DNA of 64,000 nucleotides from Sporocytophaga myxococcoides DSM 11118. GTDB lineage: Bacteria > Bacteroidota > Bacteroidia > Cytophagales > Cytophagaceae. Of this stretch, positions 45,702 to 58,663 are shown piece by piece. Location: positions 1-64,000 of the forward strand of contig NZ_AUFX01000004.1 in the NCBI RefSeq assembly GCF_000426725.1. The letters run 5' to 3'. The position numbers and the translations under genes are program-made. The notes beneath the pieces were generated by a model. The model did not search any database. It was not told the DNA's origin and was given only the letters and a program-made list of their open reading frames with translations. Numbering within the stretch: the stretch's first letter is position 1; every line of letters begins with the position of its first letter.

Positions 45702-48335
45702 TTATTTTTTATGGATCTTCGAAAAATGGCTTCTACCATTGCTAATTACTTGAAGCAAATAGACACCGTTTTGCAATTCTTCTCCCACTGACACCGGCTC
45801 CTCGGCAGTCCCTTGAAGCATCAGCCTACCCGCAAGATCAACTATATTGTAATTGAATTTACCATGATAGGTCAGCATAAAGCTGTTCTCAAAAGGGTTT
45901 GGAATGACTGTTGGGTAGATAGAAGAAGAGCTTTCGTCCATTCCAGTAATGAGAGCACTAAAAGTAAAGTAGTTGATGTTTACATAGCTTGTTGATCCAA
46001 TGGACAACCGTAGAATGTGCTGCCCCACCGTAAGTGGTACATCGTCTACCGAGGTGGTTGTCCAGGTTTGCCAACCCCCAGTATTCGGGATGGCGACATC
46101 TGTTGCCATGTTGTTACCGTCTATAGCGAAAGAGAATTTTCGTCCGTCCCCGTTGCAAGCAACGCGCAAGTCCAGTTTGTAAAATCCGGTTGCCAATACA
46201 TCTATTGTATATTCCAGCCATTCACCCGAAGTGGCATAGCCAAGGTTATAACCTCCCCCCACATCGGTGCAAGCTTCCAAGTCCACATCCTCATCTGCAC
46301 GGAAACCCACGGGCACTTCGCTTCCTGGGCTGTCATCAAAATAGGCTGTCCCATTGCCCCCCAAGTCATATTCCTCCACTTGGATTGTTCCCGGAATGGG
46401 ATGCGCCAATCCGTTGTAAGGCCCTTGGGGAACAGTCACCTTAATATTTATAGTGGCTTCAGCGGTATTCCCTTGATTATCGGTGGCCACCGCTGTTACA
46501 ATATACTTGCCCGCAGGAACATTTGTCCAGCCAAAGCTGTAAGGAGCCGAGTTGTCGGTAGACAAAAGCGTGCTGCCATTATAGAATTTGACATTACTGA
46601 TGCTTCCGCTTGTGGTGGTCGCATTTACTGTAAGATTAATTGCGTCTCCTGTCACGAAGGAAGCATTATTTGCGAGAGCGGTAAATGCCGCATTTATACT
46701 TGAGTTTCCATATTTGTTTAAGTCTATGTGTATTTTGTCCACATCTGGTGCCCATCCCGATGTGTTTGAAAAGCGTATAGTGTTATAGTCCTTTTTCAAT
46801 TGGATGGTGTAGCTTGCATTTTTGGATGCAGAAAAACTTCCCGAATTTAAATTGGTCAAAAGTGTGTCTTTCCCGTTGACACTCATTGTGACATTCCGGT
46901 TTTCACCACTCAGAAAAGTAAGCGTCAATGTGTATTTCCCTGTTACGCTTGCATACACATCTCTAAATTCCATGTAATTGTCTGCACGGTTGCCTATGTA
47001 GCTGGCTTTTGCTCCCCCGGAAGAAGAGCCATCAACGACTGGTCTAGCTTGGTTTGCAAGGACATTGTTATTTTGGGTTAGATTGTAGTTGTTCAACCAA
47101 GCATATTCGGCTTCAAATGTTTCCTGCAATTTGGATTTGGACCCCACCACTTTGAGCATGACCACTCCATGAGAAGGTACTGAAACTGAATACATGGAAT
47201 CTTTTGTGCCTAAATCAATATGCGTCCAAAGGTCTCGTACCTTGGCAGCGCCTAACAAATTCAGGTCTTTCCACTTTATTGTCATTGTGGCTGTAGCTCC
47301 TGTTCGATTGAACAACACAACCGCCCGCTCCAGACTTTGCCTTCCGTTCAGGTTCTTAGCCCATACCTGCAATCCATTTCCATTATCGGTTACTATGTGA
47401 GCCTGCAACCCTGTTGTGTCCTGATTTACGGCTATCACCTCTGTATTGGTGAGTATAGTTTTGGTTTGTGTAGACATACGAGTCATGTCATTTCCCAATA
47501 GCAAAGGAGAAGACATGATGCACCACATGCTGAAATGGCTTTTGTCTTCCTCCATCGTCATGCCCCTTCCTACCTCCAGCATGTCCATGTCATTGTAATG
47601 TCCTTTGCTGCAATAAGGCGCCAGGTAATAATTGTTGTCAATGATTCTGGTAACGGCTCCCCATGTATTATTGATATCATTAGAAATTCGCCAAGAGTCT
47701 GCAACCGACGTTACCCAAGTCCCGGGAAACTGCCAGCGGCATACATTGTAGTTTACATCTGTGCGACCCGTATTCAAAATAGCATTCTTTATAGCAGTAT
47801 AGCGCGTTTTTTCATCCAAGCCCTGCACACCTGCTCCACAATAATCTACCTTTAAGAAGTCGTAACCCCAGGTCTTAAAAAACAGATTGGCGTCGATCTG
47901 GTCATGATTGTAAATCCCCGCCCCTAACCCACCTGCTTGTCCCACATATGTATATCCACAGGTATTAGAGCCTGCATCTGTATAAATACCTGCCTTTAAT
48001 CCTTTGGAATGGATATAGTCGGCCACCACTTTCATTCCATTGGGAAATTTGGCTGCATCTATACCAAGAGAACCGTCATTATTGCGGTTTTTAAAATATC
48101 CATCGTCTATGTTTATGTATTTGTAACCCGCTGCAGATAATCCTGATGAAACCATGGCATCGGCCTGGCCCTTAATGACAGATTCACTGATGTTAAAAGA
48201 ATAATTGTTCCAGCTGGCCCAACCCATCAATGGGGGCTTAGGTGTACTGACCTGCGAATAAGCGGTGATAGATAGAAAGACTAAAGATACACTCGAAATC
48301 AAACGAAAGTATCGAAGTAAATTAATTGTTCCCAT
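45702..48335 (-). CDS. GH27 alpha-galactosidase with CBM35-like, Ig-like, CBM6 and T9SS domains
   Basis: The start is set at [15 protein letters not shown], which gives a clean signal peptide ending TAYSQ; an in-frame ATG 51 bases earlier also exists. The GH27 domain covers about 30-400: [12 protein letters not shown], the nucleophile in FLKVDYCG (Asp164) and acid/base in WRISNDI (Asp220). Then come a CBM35-like domain (about 403-540), an Ig-like spacer (548-640), CBM6 (645-795) and a sorting domain (808-877). It should remove terminal alpha-galactose. First gene of a pair with GH95. Upstream lies a relic of other enzyme genes. Confidence 0.93.
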   Translation of the reverse strand: MGTINLLRYFRLISSVSLVFLSITAYSQVSTPKPPLMGWASWNNYSFNISESVIKGQADAMVSSGLSAAGYKYINIDDGYFKNRNNDGSLGIDAAKFPNGMKVVADYIHSKGLKAGIYTDAGSNTCGYTYVGQAGGLGAGIYNHDQIDANLFFKTWGYDFLKVDYCGAGVQGLDEKTRYTAIKNAILNTGRTDVNYNVCRWQFPGTWVTSVADSWRISNDINNTWGAVTRIIDNNYYLAPYCSKGHYNDMDMLEVGRGMTMEEDKSHFSMWCIMSSPLLLGNDMTRMSTQTKTILTNTEVIAVNQDTTGLQAHIVTDNGNGLQVWAKNLNGRQSLERAVVLFNRTGATATMTIKWKDLNLLGAAKVRDLWTHIDLGTKDSMYSVSVPSHGVVMLKVVGSKSKLQETFEAEYAWLNNYNLTQNNNVLANQARPVVDGSSSGGAKASYIGNRADNYMEFRDVYASVTGKYTLTLTFLSGENRNVTMSVNGKDTLLTNLNSGSFSASKNASYTIQLKKDYNTIRFSNTSGWAPDVDKIHIDLNKYGNSSINAAFTALANNASFVTGDAINLTVNATTTSGSISNVKFYNGSTLLSTDNSAPYSFGWTNVPAGKYIVTAVATDNQGNTAEATINIKVTVPQGPYNGLAHPIPGTIQVEEYDLGGNGTAYFDDSPGSEVPVGFRADEDVDLEACTDVGGGYNLGYATSGEWLEYTIDVLATGFYKLDLRVACNGDGRKFSFAIDGNNMATDVAIPNTGGWQTWTTTSVDDVPLTVGQHILRLSIGSTSYVNINYFTFSALITGMDESSSSIYPTVIPNPFENSFMLTYHGKFNYNIVDLAGRLMLQGTAEEPVSVGEELQNGVYLLQVISNGRSHFSKIHKK

Positions 48336-48404
48336 AGGTTTGCTACTTAATTCTTGATAATTTGAAAGACTTGCTTCCGGCGGCAATTATTACCTGCCCC
48401 ATAA

Positions 48405-48732
48405 AAACCGGATACATATACTCTGTTTCTGCCCATACCGTAACAGGCGACCATCAATTCAACAATCGCTAAAATAAAAGCTGTATCCCTTGTCCCAATT
48501 TATATCGGAGTTATTAATTCCTATGGGATAGACTACAACAAACTAGAGAAGAATAAAGAGGCTGCATCACATTGACTCCAATTGCTCCACACGGCACTGG
48601 AAGCACCAAAGCCATCAATGACTGATTTGCTTTCCGCAGATGGACTAAAGCTTGTCCGTATACCTGAAGTGCGATTAAATTAAAAACTGTTAAAATAATT
48701 GGTTTACATTTCTCATAACTTTGATTCTTCAA
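48405..48732 (-). pseudogene. chimeric relic: GH30 N-terminus joined to CE1-type esterase fragment
   Basis: From 48732 leftward the minus strand has a signal peptide (PIILTVFNLIALQVYGQ). It then shifts frame to SPSAESKSVIDGFGASS-AVWSNW, the typical beginning of GH30 enzymes. After a stop near 48545 it continues with VVVYPIGINNS and RNRVYVSGF, matching residues about 113-160 of the intact CE1-type esterase at 51104-53500 (FVVVYPAGINNSWD, RNRVYVSGFSMGG). Frameshifts and stops prevent function. This looks like the scar of a deletion joining two genes. Confidence 0.7.
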
Positions 48733-48770
48733 GTAACCTAGGTTGTATCATAAGTCAAGTACCTTTATGT

Positions 48771-53500
<4,730 letters not shown>

Positions 53501-53557
53501 AATGTTCCAGAGTTAGACTTGTATGACTTTCCTTACATTAATAGCTTTACTTCTCAT

Positions 53558-56077
53558 TTACTGCTTTATAATCTTTCTTGTAATTACAGAACTGTTGTTC
53601 TCAATGGACAATAAATAAACCCCTGACCTAAGAGCAGAACCAATGGTAAGTTCATCTTTTCCGCTACCTGTCTCAATCTCCACTCCGTTGACATTTCTGA
53701 TCTTATAATTGAATTTGCCAGGAGACCTTATTTGAAAACCCTCGCTGAAAAAAGGATTGGGATAAACTGAATTTCTCAATAGCTCCGTGCTTTCTATGCC
53801 TGTAACCAAATCATTGAACTGGATATAATTCAGGTTTATATAATCGGAATCAAAAACCACTCTCACCACATGTTGGCCTTCTTTTAAATTAACATCATTG
53901 ATGTGTATGGTTTCCCATGTCTGCCAGCCTTTTGTATTGGGAATGTTAATCATACCGGTTGCATCCACTCCATCTACTTCTACATGCATTTTCTTTCCAT
54001 CTCCATCTGCAGCCACCTTCAGTTGAAGAACATACACCCCGGTAGAAAGTATATCTACAGTATATTCCAGCCATTCGCCGTTTAAGACATAACCAATATT
54101 ATATTCGCCTTCTGAGTCCTGAGTTACTTCAATATCAACTTCATCGTTTCGAAGATTAGCTCCTCCCTGATTACCATTTTTATTGGCTTCATGATAAGCT
54201 ATACCCTCACCCCCCAAATCATATTCTTCAGCTTCAATCCTACCGGGAATAAGATGAGCTGTACCTTTATAAGGTTCTTGCTTCAATTCTTTAGTCAGGG
54301 AGAAAGTGACGTAGTTCAGGTTCACAAAATCTGTAGCTCCTGTGGTGATTCTCATAATTTTCTGACCTGGAGTAAGATGAACACCTTTCACTAATACAGT
54401 CTGCCAGCTTTGCCAGCCGGTGGTATTAGGAATGATTACATTATCAGCTAAGCTTATACCATCCATTTTTACAGAAATAGTACGACCATCTCCATTACAT
54501 GCTACTCTAATGGCCAGATCATAGGTTCCCGACTTAATTACGTCTACTGAATATTCAAGCCACTCACCAGCAGTAGCCCAACCAATGTTATATCCACCTC
54601 CGACATCAGTACAACTTTCTATATCTACATCTTCATCTGTTCGAAAATTAACTATTGGTGTTACCTGGCTTCCAGGTGTTCCATCCATATATGCAAATCC
54701 ATTACCACCCACATCAAAATTTTCCAATTGAATAGTGCCGGGAATAGAATGTATGATACCATTATATGGCCCTTGTGGCGGATTAACTTTTATAGTTATG
54801 GTAGTTTCCGAACTACGATTTTGATTGTCTGTTGCTACCGCTTTTATATTGTATGCACCGGCTGCCACATTTCCCCAGTTAAAGCTATAAGGTAAAGTAT
54901 TGTCAGTATTAAGCAAGGTTGTTCCGTTGTAGAAACGTACATTAGATATAGTTCCCCCATATGCTATAGCTTCCGCTGTTAATGTAATGGAAGCTGGTGC
55001 AGCAAACGAACTATTAGTCAATGGACTGGTGAAATTAACAATAGGCGGACCAGAAGGTGGACATGGAGAATTTATTGTAATACCAGAGGTTGTTTGAGTT
55101 ATAGGCTTTATTGTACCATCAGCATTGTAACAAAGGTATTCTACACAAACACTGCGCCTTCCTGTCGCTGGCCCTTGACCATTGAGGGTCAATGTAGCAT
55201 TATGGTAAAACAAATAGGACTGTCCTTTAAATTCTACAATACCCGGATGAATGGTGTAGCTGTTTTTTGCAGTTCCTGTCAAAATACCACGGTATGTCCA
55301 GGGCCCGTTTATATTAGTAGCTGTTGCATAGCAAATTTGTTCAGAACCTACCGGAGCAACAAAAGCAGGATAGGTAAGATAATAAATACCGTTTCGTTTA
55401 TGTAGCCATGGACCTTCAGCATAATTTGGTGGTGTTATCATTTTTATTTCACCGTCAATCTCAGTCATATTAGGCTTGAGTTTAACCAGGTAACAGATCG
55501 GATTCCCCCAACATAGGTATGCCTGTCCATCATCGTCAATTAATACTGTAGGATCAATATCATCCCAGACTTTTCCATTGTTGGTCATGTTATCACGAAT
55601 CAATGGCGTTCCACGTGCATCAACAAAAGGACCGGCAGGACTATCAGAAACAGCAACTCCAATATTTCTGCCACCATAAGGATTTTTACCTGTTACTGTT
55701 ACATACAAATAAAATTTACCATTTCTCTCAACTACCTGTGCAGCCCAGGCATCTTTATCACCCCAGGTAAAATTACCAGGTGTCATCACAGGACCGTGGT
55801 AAGTCCAGTTTTTCATATCCTTAGTAGAATAGCAAAGCCAGGCAGTCATAGTGAACAATTCACCATCTTTGGCTTCATCTTTTCCTACATATATGTATAA
55901 TCTGCCATTATGAACAAGAGGTGCAGGATCAGCAGTAAAAGAATTACGGAAAATCGGATTATCTCCTGAAACAAATGTCGTCTGTCCATGAGCCAGGCTT
56001 GTTAATATAAGAAGGCATAGAATACATGATAACAAAGAAGGAATATTTTTTTCAACAAAATAGATTAAGGTTTTCAT
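53558..56077 (-). CDS. GH43 beta-xylosidase/arabinofuranosidase with Ig-like, two CBM6 and T9SS domains
   Basis: An 839-residue secreted enzyme. Signal peptide about 1-32. The five-bladed GH43 domain (33-340) shows the three acidic residues: base Asp50 in FTADPAP, modulator Asp175 in DDIDPTV and acid Glu221 in YAEGPWL. Then an Ig-like spacer (345-430), CBM6 (435-590), CBM6 (600-740) and a sorting domain (about 762-839). It cleaves xylose or arabinose side chains or xylo-oligomers; the exact activity is not readable. It lies 57 bases upstream of the CE1-type gene in the same direction. Confidence 0.93.
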   Translation of the reverse strand: MKTLIYFVEKNIPSLLSCILCLLILTSLAHGQTTFVSGDNPIFRNSFTADPAPLVHNGRLYIYVGKDEAKDGELFTMTAWLCYSTKDMKNWTYHGPVMTPGNFTWGDKDAWAAQVVERNGKFYLYVTVTGKNPYGGRNIGVAVSDSPAGPFVDARGTPLIRDNMTNNGKVWDDIDPTVLIDDDGQAYLCWGNPICYLVKLKPNMTEIDGEIKMITPPNYAEGPWLHKRNGIYYLTYPAFVAPVGSEQICYATATNINGPWTYRGILTGTAKNSYTIHPGIVEFKGQSYLFYHNATLTLNGQGPATGRRSVCVEYLCYNADGTIKPITQTTSGITINSPCPPSGPPIVNFTSPLTNSSFAAPASITLTAEAIAYGGTISNVRFYNGTTLLNTDNTLPYSFNWGNVAAGAYNIKAVATDNQNRSSETTITIKVNPPQGPYNGIIHSIPGTIQLENFDVGGNGFAYMDGTPGSQVTPIVNFRTDEDVDIESCTDVGGGYNIGWATAGEWLEYSVDVIKSGTYDLAIRVACNGDGRTISVKMDGISLADNVIIPNTTGWQSWQTVLVKGVHLTPGQKIMRITTGATDFVNLNYVTFSLTKELKQEPYKGTAHLIPGRIEAEEYDLGGEGIAYHEANKNGNQGGANLRNDEVDIEVTQDSEGEYNIGYVLNGEWLEYTVDILSTGVYVLQLKVAADGDGKKMHVEVDGVDATGMINIPNTKGWQTWETIHINDVNLKEGQHVVRVVFDSDYINLNYIQFNDLVTGIESTELLRNSVYPNPFFSEGFQIRSPGKFNYKIRNVNGVEIETGSGKDELTIGSALRSGVYLLSIENNSSVITRKIIKQ

Positions 56078-56126
56078 TATCTATATATTTCTGGATCCTG
56101 ACTTAATATTTATCAAAACGTAAAAT

Positions 56127-58571
56127 CTATTTGAGCACTAGTTTAGTACTTCTCTTTTCTTTTCCATCTGTATAGATTAGAATATACACACCCGGAGTGA
56201 ACATACTTACATCGATGTTTGCTTCATTAGAACCATTCAGCTTTGTGGTACTTAAGGTTTGCCCATAGACAGAATTACAAATAGTTACTGTTCCGTTGGG
56301 ACTTACATTTTCACCTATTCTCACCCTTATAATATCTGAGGCAGGATTCGGCATAACATGTAAGGTATTGGATGGCATTCTCTTTACCTGTAAGCTGGCA
56401 ACAACAGTTCCAGACTCATTTTCATCTATCTGAAGCAAATATGCCAGTAGTTGATTGATTTGCTCTTCTGACAGTGAGCTAAGATTTCCATGTTTCTTAT
56501 CAACATTCCTCTTGATAAGAACATCTCTTAATGTTGACGCAGAGCCATCGTGTAAATAAGGAGCAGTTTCCCAAATTCCTTTTAGAGTTGGAGTTCCGAA
56601 CCCCGTGAGTTTTTCTGATCTGCGTAATCCTGAAGATGTCTGAATAGTGCCCACGTCATGAAGTACTCCTGATTTACGATCAGTGAAATCCGGGCCCGAA
56701 TGGCAGGCCTGGCAACCTAATTCTGCAAAAATTAATTTACCTTCCATACCATCAGCAGTAAGACTTCCGTCAGTATTTCTATATGGGCTTGGATTTACTT
56801 TGTCAAGAGAATGTACATAAGCTGCAAGCGCATCAAGTTCATAACTCAACCCAGCTTTGTGATCTCCAAGTGGATCTCTTATAGTGCCTGAATTAAATAC
56901 TGAGTCAGGGAGAAATCCCTTTCCTCTAAAAGCATTTCGTATATCATTTTCAAAATCCTGGATTTCATCAAAATTAGAAGTCCAGTGAACATTACCCATC
57001 CCCATCCCTCTTCTTCCTAACAAACTGTGAGTATTGCGCAAACCTTCTCCACGGTCCGTAAAATCCCATACCCTTTCATCACTTCCTCCATCCAGATGGC
57101 AGCTGGCACAACTGATGTAACCGGCGAATGTCATACGTTCATCCTGTGCATTATAAAAAATTTGCTTGCCCTTTAACACCTGAGCATTTAAAGAATCCTT
57201 AATTACAATAGGAACAGTAGCAACTTTGACAGGATTAAAGTTATTGGAAAGTATAATGTTTTCGGTATTAAAAATCGTTATACTGCGTGACATAAAATTA
57301 TGAACAAAAAGCCTAGAACCGTCCTTGTTAAAAACTAATCCCTGAGGTGCAAGCCCGGTAGTATCAAGTAAACCCAGTCGCGAATTGGTGGCTGCATCAA
57401 TCATAGCGATTTTATTATTCCCCTGCAATGCTATAAATGCGATATTGCCATATGGGCTGAATTCCACGGCACAGGCCATGTCCGCATCATTGATGTCAAT
57501 CCGTGAATCAATATCTTCATTCCCATCAGACAGATTAATCTTTGAAACAATAGTACGGACGGAATTGTCAAACGTGAGTGGTTGGCCATCCCTGAATAGC
57601 CCTCTTGCGGTATTATCCTTTTTCGAAGGAATCCAGATCTCAGAACCGTCCGGAGTAATAGTAAGTGAAGAAATAAAATTTGGCACCCCCCTACCTCTGT
57701 CTTCAAAATCCACAGCCTTATCAAAAGCAAGATCTATAACAGATTTAAGAGTCATAGATTCAGCATCAATTTCTCTTACCACTCCATTTGCCTCCGGTGA
57801 AATAAACTGTGTAAGAAAAACACGCTTTCCATCAGAAGTCACAGCAATTCCTCTCGGGCTTCTTCCTACCTCGGTAATTTGAATAATATTACGTTCTATT
57901 GCATCAAGTTTTACAAGTTGCCCTGAACTCTGTAATGTTACATAGCAATAGTTCTTCATAGGGTCAAAACAAATTCCATATGGGCGTGAAGCATATGGAA
58001 GTTCAATTGTTTGAAGCTTTTGTCCGGAAGCTGAAATTACAGAAATTGTAGCGTCATCTTCATTGGCTACCCAAACGTTGCCAAGACGATCCAAAGCAAG
58101 AGTTCTTGGATTTTTGCCTGATGGAACTTCATTAATCAGTTGGTAATCGGAAGCATCGATGCATGACACTGAATGGTTGTCGGCATTGACAGCCCATACT
58201 ATATCACGCGTCGTATCAATGCAGATAGTGGATGAATGAGAGGGAGCATCTTTGGGTAAGACCTTGTACACCGTTTGTGTAACATAAAGAGGAATGTCTG
58301 TCCCTTGTATACGAGCAAACACCTGATACACTCCTGGCTCCATAAACTTAAAGGTTGTTGTGAGCCCCCGTTTATATCTGCCTAAACCATTTCCGTCTCC
58401 AAAATCCCATGCAACAAAAGGGTCTGATCCTTCAGGAGCAGAAATAGTGAATGTAACACTAGTACCAACTTCAATTGGTTTGTTTTGGATAAGAGAATAT
58501 TGCTCAGTTTCAGGTACAACACCTATCCGGCTAATGATTATAAATAGTATAACAGAGATTATATATCGCAT
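56127..58571 (-). CDS. secreted PKD/beta-propeller diheme cytochrome c protein with T9SS domain
   Basis: An 814-residue protein. N-terminal signal-like segment (1-18), a PKD-type domain (about 25-105, VAWDFGDGNG), a YVTN/YncE-type beta-propeller (about 110-445) and a cytochrome c peroxidase/MauG-like part with two heme sites, C488ASCH and C620QACH (about 465-715). A sorting domain closes it (about 735-814). It probably performs extracellular electron transfer or oxidation. It lies among xylan enzymes, 49 bases upstream of GH43, without a CBM of its own. Confidence 0.87.
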   Translation of the reverse strand: MRYIISVILFIIISRIGVVPETEQYSLIQNKPIEVGTSVTFTISAPEGSDPFVAWDFGDGNGLGRYKRGLTTTFKFMEPGVYQVFARIQGTDIPLYVTQTVYKVLPKDAPSHSSTICIDTTRDIVWAVNADNHSVSCIDASDYQLINEVPSGKNPRTLALDRLGNVWVANEDDATISVISASGQKLQTIELPYASRPYGICFDPMKNYCYVTLQSSGQLVKLDAIERNIIQITEVGRSPRGIAVTSDGKRVFLTQFISPEANGVVREIDAESMTLKSVIDLAFDKAVDFEDRGRGVPNFISSLTITPDGSEIWIPSKKDNTARGLFRDGQPLTFDNSVRTIVSKINLSDGNEDIDSRIDINDADMACAVEFSPYGNIAFIALQGNNKIAMIDAATNSRLGLLDTTGLAPQGLVFNKDGSRLFVHNFMSRSITIFNTENIILSNNFNPVKVATVPIVIKDSLNAQVLKGKQIFYNAQDERMTFAGYISCASCHLDGGSDERVWDFTDRGEGLRNTHSLLGRRGMGMGNVHWTSNFDEIQDFENDIRNAFRGKGFLPDSVFNSGTIRDPLGDHKAGLSYELDALAAYVHSLDKVNPSPYRNTDGSLTADGMEGKLIFAELGCQACHSGPDFTDRKSGVLHDVGTIQTSSGLRRSEKLTGFGTPTLKGIWETAPYLHDGSASTLRDVLIKRNVDKKHGNLSSLSEEQINQLLAYLLQIDENESGTVVASLQVKRMPSNTLHVMPNPASDIIRVRIGENVSPNGTVTICNSVYGQTLSTTKLNGSNEANIDVSMFTPGVYILIYTDGKEKRSTKLVLK

Positions 58572-58663
58572 AGCAATCAGTTCTTATAAAGATTAAGCTT
58601 ATGAAACAGGAGATTTAGTCCAGCATCACTTTTATACAAAAGGAAATTATAAACAGATACAAG

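Noticed and set aside
46017-46703. 228-codon plus-strand frame inside the GH27 gene
   Set aside because: It is a shadow of the minus-strand CBM6 and Ig-like coding sequence, with no domain of its own.
48514-48732. 72-codon minus-strand frame as a real small gene
   Set aside because: Only its signal peptide makes sense in this frame; the downstream meaning (GH30-like) is in a shifted frame, so it is treated as a pseudogene.
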